13,756 nt of DNA from an uncultured bacterium (GTDB lineage Bacteria > Bacillota > Clostridia > Lachnospirales > Lachnospiraceae): assembly GCA_946543095.1 (NCBI GenBank), contig CAMNLO010000012.1, forward strand, positions 1-13,756, given 5' to 3'. Positions 6,808 through 13,702 of this stretch are shown here, one piece after another. The notes beneath the pieces are model-generated. The model worked only from the letters and a program-made list of their open reading frames with translations. It ran no database searches and was not told the DNA's origin. The first letter of the stretch is position 1; every line of letters begins with the position of its first letter. Made by a program: the position numbers and the translations under genes.

Positions 6808-9057
6808 TTGGAGGGCGATAAAGCAGTACAGAAGCTGATCGGCGATGTGTTTTCCTTTGCCGAAGAGAAGCACCTGGAATGGGTCACCCCGGAGGTTCTT
6901 CTGCTGGAGCTTCTGAATGAGGAGGATTTTTCGGAAGCGATAGAGCAATGCGGCGGGGATATTCGGGAGCTGCAGCGGGAGCTTCTGGAATACACGGATA
7001 CGCATATCGACAGAACGGAGGATGCAGCCCCCGAGTTTTCCGCCGGGGCGCAGTATATGTTTTCCTATGCTGCCGCCAGTGCGGCCAGTGCCGGCAGGAA
7101 AGTGCTGGGGGTGCCCCATCTGATCCGGGGGCTCTGGCAGCTGGAGGACAGCTACGCCCTGTACTTTCTTAAGAAGCAGGAGATCGGGGAGGCAGAGCTT
7201 TTACGGGAGCTCATCGGTTTCGAAGAGGAAGGGGGCGCAGGTGAGAGGCCACGGGAGTCTTCCGGGGAAAAAGAGGCCGCAGAAAAGAGCGCTTCCCAGG
7301 CATGGGGGGATACGTATGTCTGTCTGAACGATATTGCGGACAGCGCAAATCCCCTGATCGGCAGGGAGGAGGAGCTGGAGCGGGCCATCCAGGTGCTTTG
7401 CAGGAAGGAAAAAAACAATCCTCTGTTCATCGGGGAGCCCGGGGTGGGAAAGACCGCTTTGGTCTACGGTCTGGCCCAGAGGATCAATGCGGGAAAGGTC
7501 CCGCCTCCGCTTGCGGAAAGCCGGGTCTTTGAGCTGGATCTGGGCAGTATGGTGGCTGGCACCCAGTTCCGGGGGGATTTTGAGAAGAAGTTTAAGACTG
7601 TGCTGAAAAAGCTGGGGGAAGAGAAGCAGCCCATCATCTTTATCGATGAGATCCACAATCTGTCCGGTGCAGGAGCGGTGGGAGAGGGCTCTCTGGATGC
7701 CTCCAATATGCTGAAGCCCTATCTTCAGGACGACCATATCCGGTTCATCGGAGCCACCACCTACGAGGAATACAAAAAGCATTTTGAGCGCAGCAGAGGA
7801 GTGATCCGGCGTTTTCAGAATATTGACGTGCGGGAGCCCTCGGAAGAGGAATGCAGGCTGATCTTAAAGGGCCTTCAGGAAACCTATGAGCGCTATCATG
7901 GCGTCAAATATGAAGAAGGCGTCCCGGAATACGCCGTGAGTATGAGCGCAAAGCATATCAATGAACGGTTCCTGCCGGATAAGGCCATCGACCTGATGGA
8001 TGAGGCCGGGGCTTTCCGAAAGCTGCACCCCCTTGCCGAGGGGCCCCAGCTGGTGGACAAAGAGGTGGTGGCACACACCCTGACGAAGATCTGCAGAGTC
8101 CCTGTGGAGAGCGTGCAGACCGATGAGGACGATGGCCTGGCCACTTTGGATGAGCGGCTGAAGAGCAGGGTATTCGGGCAGGATGAAGCCATTGTCCATG
8201 TCGTGAACGCCATCAAGTTTTCCAGGGCCGGGCTGTTGGAGGAGGACAAGCCTCTTGCCAGCCTTTTGTTTGTGGGCCCCACCGGGGTGGGGAAAACCGA
8301 GGTGGCAAAGAGCCTTTCGGAGGAGCTGGGGATCCGCCTGATCCGCTTTGATATGAGTGAATACGAGGAAAAGCATGCGGTGGCAAAGCTCATCGGCGCC
8401 CCCGCCGGATATGTGGGCTACGAAGAGGGAGGGCTGCTGACGGAAAGCATCCGGAAAACCCCTCACTGCGTGCTCCTACTGGACGAGATCGAAAAGGCAC
8501 ATGCGGACATCTACAATGTGCTGCTGTCCATTATGGACTATGCCACCTTAACGGACAATCAGGGCAGAAAGGCGGACTTCAGGAATGTGATCCTGATCAT
8601 GACCTCCAATGCCGGGGCAAAGCGGATCGGGAAGCAAAGCATCGGCTTCACCAGAAGCAGCCTGGACAGCGGTGTTATCATGGAGGAAGTGAAGAACACC
8701 TTCCAGCCGGAGTTCAGAAACCGGCTGAATCGGATCATCGTATTTCACGGAATGGATGAGGATATGGCAAACCGGATCATCCGAAAGAAGCTTTCAGAGC
8801 TGGAGGGAGCGCTGGAGAAGAGATCCATACGCTTTCGCTATGATGACGAAACCTGCAGACTCATCCGGAAGCGGGGAATCAGCACGGAGTACGGCGCCAG
8901 GGAGATCGACCGGGTGATCCGGAATGAGATCAAGCCCCTGTTTGTGGACGAGATCCTGTTCGGGAGGTTAAAGAAAGGCGGAACGCTGCTTCTTACCGCA
9001 GAGGATGAGGGCTTTGTGATCCGGATCGGCGATGGGCAAAGCGAAGGCAGTTTATGA
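6808..9057 (+). CDS. clpA: ATP-dependent Clp protease ATP-binding subunit ClpA
   Basis: Hexameric AAA+ unfoldase that threads substrates into ClpP. The 749 residues show a Clp N-domain (about 1-145) and a charged variable linker (about 145-170). The first AAA module has Walker A GEPGVGKT (209-216) and Walker B IIFIDEIHNL. The second has Walker A GPTGVGKT (490-497) and Walker B VLLLDEIEKAH. A ClpP-docking IGF loop lies at 612-614 (KQSIGFTRS). There is no long coiled-coil middle domain, which separates it from ClpB and ClpC, and direct pairing with clpS supports ClpA. The start is TTG at 6808, set by GGAGGAGGTG (6794-6803). ClpP is not encoded in the window. An alternative label would be a generic ClpA/B-type unfoldase, but the IGF loop argues for ClpP partnership. 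Confidence 0.95.
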   Translation: MEGDKAVQKLIGDVFSFAEEKHLEWVTPEVLLLELLNEEDFSEAIEQCGGDIRELQRELLEYTDTHIDRTEDAAPEFSAGAQYMFSYAAASAASAGRKVLGVPHLIRGLWQLEDSYALYFLKKQEIGEAELLRELIGFEEEGGAGERPRESSGEKEAAEKSASQAWGDTYVCLNDIADSANPLIGREEELERAIQVLCRKEKNNPLFIGEPGVGKTALVYGLAQRINAGKVPPPLAESRVFELDLGSMVAGTQFRGDFEKKFKTVLKKLGEEKQPIIFIDEIHNLSGAGAVGEGSLDASNMLKPYLQDDHIRFIGATTYEEYKKHFERSRGVIRRFQNIDVREPSEEECRLILKGLQETYERYHGVKYEEGVPEYAVSMSAKHINERFLPDKAIDLMDEAGAFRKLHPLAEGPQLVDKEVVAHTLTKICRVPVESVQTDEDDGLATLDERLKSRVFGQDEAIVHVVNAIKFSRAGLLEEDKPLASLLFVGPTGVGKTEVAKSLSEELGIRLIRFDMSEYEEKHAVAKLIGAPAGYVGYEEGGLLTESIRKTPHCVLLLDEIEKAHADIYNVLLSIMDYATLTDNQGRKADFRNVILIMTSNAGAKRIGKQSIGFTRSSLDSGVIMEEVKNTFQPEFRNRLNRIIVFHGMDEDMANRIIRKKLSELEGALEKRSIRFRYDDETCRLIRKRGISTEYGAREIDRVIRNEIKPLFVDEILFGRLKKGGTLLLTAEDEGFVIRIGDGQSEGSL

Positions 9058-9144
9058 GTGTGACCGGGAGAGGATCAGATCTTAAGATGTGGGAAATACC
9101 CGGAAGGCAGTGTCCGGAAGACCGGGAAAGAGAGAGGACAGGAG

Positions 9145-9801
9145 ATGATAAAGAACGCGGAACACTTTAAGAAGGATCCCTCCGGCTTTGTGGTGCTGGC
9201 GGATCATGTGCCCGGGATCGTGCAGGAGATCCGGTATCATTCCACCTTCAATTTCATCGGGGACAGGATCGACGGCTATGAGGAGCCGGTGGCGCTCCTC
9301 ACCATAGAGGCTGCCAGGGCCTTGAAGGCCGTCAGCGGGGAAATGATGGTCCAGGGGCTGCGCCTGAAGGTCTTTGATGCCTACAGGCCAGCCTGCGCGG
9401 TGCGGCATTTTGTGCTGTGGGGCATAGAGGACACGGATATCCGGATGAAGCCCTATTTCTATCCGGAGCTTCAAAAGCAGGAGCTCTTTGAACGGGGCTA
9501 TATCGCAAAACAGTCCAGCCACAGCCGGGGCAGCGCCGTGGACCTGACGCTTCTGGATATGAAGACCGGAAAGGAGCTGGACATGGGGGGACCCTTTGAT
9601 CTGTTCAGCGAGGTCTCCCATCCGGATTATAAAGGGGTGACAAAGGAGCAGTATGATAACCGGATGCTTCTGCAGAGGACCATGCTGCGGAACGGGTTTC
9701 TGCCCCTGGACTGCGAGTGGTGGCATTTCACCTTGAAGGACGAGCCCTATCCGGATACCTATTTTGAATTTCCGGTGTCGGCAGAATACCTGAGAAAATA
9801 A
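9145..9801 (+). CDS. D-alanyl-D-alanine dipeptidase, VanX/DdpX type (peptidase M15D)
   Basis: Zinc dipeptidase expected to hydrolyse D-Ala-D-Ala; 218 residues, normal for the family, with no visible signal peptide, so probably cytosolic. The zinc site is clear: SSHSRGSAVD (124-133) gives His126 and Asp133, and DCEWWHF (189-195) gives the catalytic Glu191 and ligand His194. The conserved YHSTFNFIGDRIDGY (about 31-45) and VFDAYRPACAVRHF (about 74-87, with the VanX-type Arg) also match. The start is ATG at 9145 with GAGAGGACAGGAG just upstream. It lies 87 bases after clpA with no terminator seen between. No vanR/S/H/A-type genes are nearby, so a cell-wall recycling or D-Ala-D-Ala salvage role is at least as likely as glycopeptide resistance. 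Confidence 0.92.
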   Translation: MIKNAEHFKKDPSGFVVLADHVPGIVQEIRYHSTFNFIGDRIDGYEEPVALLTIEAARALKAVSGEMMVQGLRLKVFDAYRPACAVRHFVLWGIEDTDIRMKPYFYPELQKQELFERGYIAKQSSHSRGSAVDLTLLDMKTGKELDMGGPFDLFSEVSHPDYKGVTKEQYDNRMLLQRTMLRNGFLPLDCEWWHFTLKDEPYPDTYFEFPVSAEYLRK

Positions 9802-9814
9802 TTTCAAAAGACTA

Positions 9815-9846
9815 TTGACTCCCGACACCACCGCCGGGGTCATACA
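9815..9846. promoter_or_regulatory. Dyad in convergent gap: MerR-type promoter-like or weak terminator
   Basis: TTGACT (9815-9820) is followed by CATACA (9841-9846) at a spacing of 20 bases, with a dyad GACTCCCG (9817-9824) / CGGGGTC (9835-9841) in between. A long spacer with a central dyad is the geometry of MerR-family promoters. Because the flanking genes converge, the same dyad could instead be a poor bidirectional terminator; neither side has a good T-run. No gene follows on the plus strand, so function is uncertain. Confidence 0.3.
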
Positions 9847-9890
9847 AGCCGCCATAACGGAGCCGGAACCCCCACGATCACGGAGGAGGA

Positions 9891-10781
9891 CTACCGGCGG
9901 AACGTAAACGGCTGCGCTGTCGTTTGACAAAGAGTCCTCCGGTCCAGAAACCGCTTCAGCTCATCCAGTTTTTCTCCGGCGGTCTCTCTTCCGATCCGGT
10001 AGACACGCTCCAGTTCTGCGGGCGATTTCTCGGTCCGGCTGATCCCAAGGGGCTTTGGGGGACGGATCACAAAGGCATGCCCCAGGGCTTCACGCTTCGC
10101 GATCTCTTCAAGCTGCCGGTTATAAAGCCTGTGTCTTACAGCCATGGCGCGGATCAGTGCAGGGTACTCCTTCATCGAAAATCGGAGAAGAGGCAGCGCT
10201 GATGTCTTCTTCTTAACAAAACCCAGGGGCTGCGTCAGCACGATGAGATTCCTGTGATAGCCCGCGCATTCCATATACCGGTAGGGGATGGGGCAGGAGA
10301 TCCCGCCGTCCAGAAGCAGATAGTTTCCCGTTTCAACAGGACGGGAGATCAGGGGCATGGAGGCGGAGGCCTGCATCCATTTGAGATCCGATTCGCCGCC
10401 GTTTGTGCATCTGTGAAAGACTGCCCGCCCGGTCCGGATATCCGTGGCCCCCACATAGAATTCCATGGGGTTTTCCGCAAAGGTATCCCGGTCAAAGGGA
10501 TCCAGCTGTTCCGGCAGCAGGCGGTAGCAGAAATCGGCCTCATACAGATCCCCGGTTTTGATCCATGACAGCAGGCTTCCATAGCGGGGATCTTTGCAGA
10601 AGCGCAGATTATAGCGGATGGCCCTGCCGGGCTGCATGGACTTGTAGTTGCAGCCGAACACCGCTCCCGCACTGATCCCTGCGGCACCGTCGAAGCGTAT
10701 GCCCTGTTCCATAAGCACATCCAGCACGCCGCAGGTGAACATCCCCCGCATGGCGCCTCCCTCGAGGATCAATCCCTTCAT
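9891..10781 (-). CDS. Patatin-like phospholipase, YjjU-like
   Basis: Predicted serine acyl hydrolase acting on phospholipids or other acyl esters; 296 residues, no signal peptide. The patatin catalytic parts are visible: oxyanion-hole segment LEGGAMRG (6-13), nucleophile elbow GISAG with Ser37, and the dyad Asp158 in LLLDGGI. SASMPLISRPVE (139-150) before the DGG is typical of the bacterial YjjU subgroup, and the C-terminal 100 residues fit the helical extension of that group. The start is the ATG whose complement is at 10779-10781, preceded on the minus strand by AAAGGA 7 bases away. An upstream in-frame extension to 10955 would run into the ABC-F gene and lacks conserved sequence. It is downstream of, and on the same strand as, the ABC-F gene (85-base gap) but appears to have its own promoter. 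The natural substrate is unknown. Confidence 0.9.
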   Translation of the reverse strand: MKGLILEGGAMRGMFTCGVLDVLMEQGIRFDGAAGISAGAVFGCNYKSMQPGRAIRYNLRFCKDPRYGSLLSWIKTGDLYEADFCYRLLPEQLDPFDRDTFAENPMEFYVGATDIRTGRAVFHRCTNGGESDLKWMQASASMPLISRPVETGNYLLLDGGISCPIPYRYMECAGYHRNLIVLTQPLGFVKKKTSALPLLRFSMKEYPALIRAMAVRHRLYNRQLEEIAKREALGHAFVIRPPKPLGISRTEKSPAELERVYRIGRETAGEKLDELKRFLDRRTLCQTTAQPFTFRR

Positions 10782-10840
10782 GTTGCATTCCTTTCTGACA
10801 GCTGCCGGCCTCCCTGCAGCCGGATTCGTTTCTCGGAAAC

Positions 10841-10849
10841 AGTATAGCA
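10841..10849 (-). promoter_or_regulatory. Extended -10 promoter for patatin gene
   Basis: Read on the minus strand, TGCTATACT is an extended -10 (TGn plus TATACT, plus-strand 10841-10849). The -35 (about TGATTT at 17 bases) is poor, as is common with extended -10 promoters. The start site would be near 10834, giving a leader of roughly 50 bases. Confidence 0.5.
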
Positions 10850-10866
10850 TGAGCGGGCCCGGAAAA

Positions 10867-12438
10867 TCACCATATGTCCGCTTGCCGCGGCCTCCCTGCG
10901 GCCCCATCGATCCTGACCACTTCCGTGGCGATCTTCTCCCTGAACCGGACATCATGCTCTACGAACAGCAGAGTGGGTTTGTAGTTTAGGATCAGCTTCT
11001 CCAGCTGCATTCTTGAGAATACATCAATGTAATTTAAGGGCTCGTCCCAGATATAAAGGTGGGCAGGGGTGATGAGGCTTGCTGCGATCAGGACCTTTTT
11101 TTTCTGGCCTTCGGAGTAGTCCTCCAGCCGTTTGGAGAACTGCTCCCGCGTGAGGTCCAGCTGTCTGAGGACGGCAAGGAACAGGCTCTCGTCATATCCC
11201 CCGCGCCTGACAAAATCCTTAAGGGAGCCGGAAAGATCACCGGCGTTTTGGTTGACATAAGATATGATCACCCCGGAACCTGCCATCAATCGGCCTGAGA
11301 TCAGGAGTTCTTCGTCCGGGTTCGTTCCCGGATGCGCAGCCTGTTTCAGAATGGCTTTTAAGATACTGGATTTCCCGCATCCGTTTTCCCCCGCGAGACA
11401 GACCCTGTCTCCCCCTTTGATCTGAAACCGCAGATTTTCAAACAGGGGCTTTTTTGCATCAGGGTATTTGAGTGAAAGATCCGAGGCATCCACCAGGACC
11501 TCCTTATGATAGGAAAGAGGCCTGAGCTGTAGATCTGTGACCTTTTCGATATCCTTCAGGAGTCCTTCCTTTTCTTCCATCTCCCGCATGATACGCGCTT
11601 CATAGGACTTCACCCTTGCCTGCAGCTTTTTCGTTTTGCCGCCGATATAGGCTCTGGCGGAGATGCTTCGGTCATGGTCCTTCGCAGGGTCGAAGCCGAT
11701 CTTTGTACCCTCGCTTTTCTTCGCCCACCGGCCGGTTTTGTCCGCCGCGTGCTTCAGCTTCGCCATTTCTTTTAAGTGTTTTTCATTTTCCGAGCGGTGA
11801 AATGTGTCCTGCTTTTCCTTGTTATCCTGCCAGGAGGAGAAATTTCCCGATTGTACCTCGATGGTCTCCCGATTTAACACCAGCATATGGTCACAGACAT
11901 GGTCCAGCAGATCCCTGTCATGGGACACCAAAATGAAACCTTTTTTGGCGGAAAGATATTCCTTTACAGTGTTCCTCGCTGATTCGTCCAAATGGTTTGT
12001 GGGTTCATCGATCAAAAGGAATTCATTTTCCGAGGCGAAGAGGACAGCCAGCATGACTTTCGTCTGCTCACCGAAGCTTAAGGTGAAAAAAGGTCTGTAC
12101 AGGCATTCCGGATCAGTCTTTAACTGATCCAGCTGGATCAGCACTTGCCAAAGCTGCACATGATTCTTCCAGAGCTCTGAGAGTTCGGCGCCTGTTTTTG
12201 CAGCATCGGTGTCTGTCAACGGATAGGGAAAGTAGTCAAAACGGGTGCCGGAGGTAATGCTTCCGCGATACTCGTATTTCCCCATAAGGAGCTTCAGGAG
12301 CGTGGTTTTCCCCTTCCCGTTCCTGCCGATGAGCCCCAGCTTCCAGTCCGTATCGATATTAAAGGAAGCGTTTTCAAATACCGGGTCCGGGTTTTCTTCA
12401 TAGGAAAAACTCAGTCCCCTTGCCTGAATCTGTGCCAT
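10867..12438 (-). CDS. ABC-F ribosomal protection protein, Lsa-type
   Basis: Soluble ATPase with two ABC modules and no membrane domain; such proteins bind the ribosomal E site and free stalled or drug-bound ribosomes. In its 523 residues, module 1 has Walker A GRNGKGKT (38-45), signature LSFGEQTK and IDEPTNHLD. A charged helical interdomain linker follows (about residues 205-300, including AYIGGKTKKLQARVKSYEAR). Module 2 has Walker A GENGCGKS, a signature-like YSEGQKKK and WDEPLNYIDVFSRMQLE. The sequences WKLGLIGRNG, LSYHKE and PLNYIDVFSRMQ are those I associate with the Lsa/Vga-related group, which gives resistance to lincosamides, streptogramin A and pleuromutilins. Drug specificity depends on the linker tip and cannot be assigned here. 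The start is ATG with complement at 12436-12438; no clear SD precedes it and the promoter is only a few bases upstream. Confidence 0.92.
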   Translation of the reverse strand: MAQIQARGLSFSYEENPDPVFENASFNIDTDWKLGLIGRNGKGKTTLLKLLMGKYEYRGSITSGTRFDYFPYPLTDTDAAKTGAELSELWKNHVQLWQVLIQLDQLKTDPECLYRPFFTLSFGEQTKVMLAVLFASENEFLLIDEPTNHLDESARNTVKEYLSAKKGFILVSHDRDLLDHVCDHMLVLNRETIEVQSGNFSSWQDNKEKQDTFHRSENEKHLKEMAKLKHAADKTGRWAKKSEGTKIGFDPAKDHDRSISARAYIGGKTKKLQARVKSYEARIMREMEEKEGLLKDIEKVTDLQLRPLSYHKEVLVDASDLSLKYPDAKKPLFENLRFQIKGGDRVCLAGENGCGKSSILKAILKQAAHPGTNPDEELLISGRLMAGSGVIISYVNQNAGDLSGSLKDFVRRGGYDESLFLAVLRQLDLTREQFSKRLEDYSEGQKKKVLIAASLITPAHLYIWDEPLNYIDVFSRMQLEKLILNYKPTLLFVEHDVRFREKIATEVVRIDGAAGRPRQADIW

Positions 12439-12449
12439 ATCCGATTTTC

Positions 12450-12478
12450 ATTGTACAGGCGGGGGTTTCCAAACGCAA
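12450..12478 (-). promoter_or_regulatory. Promoter of ABC-F gene, predicting a nearly leaderless mRNA
   Basis: On the minus strand TTGCGT (plus-strand 12473-12478) and TACAAT (12450-12455) are separated by exactly 17 bases. Transcription should start near 12443, about 5 bases before the ATG at 12438. That leaves no room for a Shine-Dalgarno or for the attenuator leader usual for inducible ABC-F genes. Confidence 0.6.
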
Positions 12479-12511
12479 CGCTTTCCGTGACACAAAGCCC
12501 CAAGTTTCTGT

Positions 12512-12540
12512 TTGCGAAAGAACGGTAGCCGTGTTAAAAT
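12512..12540 (+). promoter_or_regulatory. Promoter of STAS-LysM unit
   Basis: TTGCGA (12512-12517) and TAAAAT (12535-12540) are 17 bases apart. The predicted start near 12547 gives a leader of about 40 bases with AAGGA and GAGGAG before the ATG at 12587. It points away from the ABC-F promoter, with 33 bases between the two -35 boxes. Confidence 0.6.
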
Positions 12541-12586
12541 CACGTTATGAGACTTGTGTTTCGTTATTGAAAGGACGAGGAGACAG

Positions 12587-12903
12587 ATGAACATTAAGAT
12601 CACAAAGGAGGGGGAAACGCTTACCGCAGCCATCGACGGTCCCTTGGATATAAAGACCGCTCCGGAGCTTTCGGCGGCGCTGGAGGGAGAGCTTCAGGAT
12701 GTCAATGAAGTGTCATCCTGGATCTGGCGAAGGCCGGCTACACTTCTTCCGCCGGGCTTAAGGTGCTGTTAAAGACCTTCAGAGAGCTGGCGGGGAAGGG
12801 CGGAAAGATGGTTCTTAAGAATGTGAACGAAAGCTTCTACGATGTCTTAAAGCTCAGTGGTTTTACCGGATTTCTTCAGGTAGAGATGGGAGGTATGATA
12901 TGA
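12587..12903 (+). pseudogene. STAS-domain (anti-sigma factor antagonist-like) gene with single-base frameshift
   Basis: Two frames together give a small STAS-domain protein of about 105 residues. The first part from ATG 12587 reads MNIKITKEGETLTAAIDGPL, then DIKTAPELSAALEGELQDVNEV (the usual first half with the GxLD-like turn). The same frame then degenerates and stops near 12772. From about 12713 the other frame continues sensibly with ILDLAKAGYTSSAGLKVL (the SSAGL motif carries the Ser that anti-sigma kinases phosphorylate), then VNESFYDVLKLSGFTGFL, ending at TGA 12901-12903. One base is missing just after GTG 12710-12712; restoring one would give an unbroken ...NEVxILDLA... A sequencing error or real inactivation are both possible; I see no slippery heptamer. 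SD AGGAG precedes the ATG. The stop overlaps the next start in ATGA. Confidence 0.82.
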
Positions 12904-13655
12904 AACAAGTAAGAGTGATGCGAAAAGGACTCTGGGCGGCTTTGCTTTCCGCCGCAATGCTGCTGACAGCTTCGATTACAGCCCTGGCGGCACCGGCCTA
13001 TGTGCATGATCCCATGTTGAATCCCAGGGCGGCAGAGGATATCATCGTAAATCCGAATGCCGTATACGGATATTCGCCGAATCCGGACGCAGGACGTTTG
13101 AAGGATTATGCCGGATTTGACTGGACTGACCCTGAGAATGTCGCAAGGATGCAGCAGGAAAGAATAGAATATCACGACAGCATGAAAGAACTGTATGCGA
13201 TGATCGCCTATATGGAGGCTGCGGGAGCCTCCACCGAGGAAATCGCCAGAGCGGTCAGCACCCGCCGCAACGAAATGCGCCTCGAAAGCTATCAGGACGA
13301 TCCGAGAGGACTGGAAGAAGTCAAGAAGAGCAATCTGGAAAAGTACGGCAATGAGATGGGCGGCACACCGGAGTTCTTTTATAACAAATACGGTTCCTGG
13401 GAGACGGTGTTGGAGAAATCCCTCTCTTCCAACGCGGGGATGGATGCGTGTCTTGGTTTATATGACACATACTATGATACTTATTATTGGGTGAGGCATT
13501 CACAGTACACAGTTGTGTCCGGCGACAGCTTAAGCAGCATCGCTGAGAAGCAGCTTGGGGACAGAACCATGTGGCGGGACATATTCAACCTGAACAAAGG
13601 CCTGATCCGGGATCCCAACCGCATATACCCCGGCCAGGTACTGGCACTAAGATAA
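12900..13655 (+). CDS. Secreted protein with C-terminal LysM domain
   Basis: Function unknown; expected outside the membrane, attached to peptidoglycan by LysM. Its 251 residues begin with a basic n-region (MKQVRVMRKG), a hydrophobic core and an ALA-A cleavage site near residue 30. The middle (about 35-200) is a region I do not recognise. It has NPNAVYGYSPNP (51-62), a helical charged stretch STEEIARAVSTRRNEMRLES (111-130), YGSWETVLEKSLSSNAGMDAC (164-184) and Tyr-rich YDTYYDTYYW (188-197). Residues 202-250 form one LysM (YTVVSGDSLSSIAEKQLGD, then NKGLIRDPNRIYPGQVLAL). The ATG at 12900 is set by GGGAGG (12888-12893) 6 bases upstream and overlaps the STAS stop, so translation should be coupled to the STAS gene. 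No catalytic motif is seen; a wall-binding accessory or sensor role is a guess. Confidence 0.88.
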   Translation: MKQVRVMRKGLWAALLSAAMLLTASITALAAPAYVHDPMLNPRAAEDIIVNPNAVYGYSPNPDAGRLKDYAGFDWTDPENVARMQQERIEYHDSMKELYAMIAYMEAAGASTEEIARAVSTRRNEMRLESYQDDPRGLEEVKKSNLEKYGNEMGGTPEFFYNKYGSWETVLEKSLSSNAGMDACLGLYDTYYDTYYWVRHSQYTVVSGDSLSSIAEKQLGDRTMWRDIFNLNKGLIRDPNRIYPGQVLALR

Positions 13656-13670
13656 GAATTTCCTGACGAA

Positions 13671-13701
13671 AAGCCCCCGGCGATAGCCGAGGGCTTTTTT
13701 T
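13671..13701 (+). terminator. Intrinsic terminator of STAS-LysM unit
   Basis: AAGCCCCCGGC (13671-13681) pairs with GCCGAGGGCTT (13686-13696) around a GATA loop, with one C-A mismatch, and runs into seven Ts (13695-13701). It begins 15 bases after the LysM stop codon. Its T-run abuts the group II intron end, a known target preference of class C introns. Confidence 0.92.
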
Positions 13702-13702
13702 A

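Noticed and set aside
9054..9167. Small plus-strand open frame of 37 codons starting in the clpA stop (ATGA) with AAGG upstream
   Set aside because: The peptide is charged and low in structure, overlaps the vanX-like start in another frame and has no recognisable homology; probably chance.
9145..9801. Part of a vancomycin-resistance operon
   Set aside because: No vanR, vanS, vanH, ligase or vanY-like gene is in the window; stand-alone VanX/DdpX homologues are common in susceptible bacteria.
9924..10568. Plus-strand open frames within the patatin gene
   Set aside because: They are antisense to a gene with intact Ser/Asp catalytic motifs and have no supporting features.
10867..12438. Membrane transporter (efflux ABC) interpretation of the ABC gene
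   Set aside because: Two ATPase modules on one chain with a charged linker and no hydrophobic segments mark it as ABC-F, not an exporter.
12439..12475. Drug-sensing attenuator leader upstream of the ABC-F gene
   Set aside because: The best promoter leaves only about 5 bases of leader, and no terminator/antiterminator hairpins or leader peptide fit in that space.
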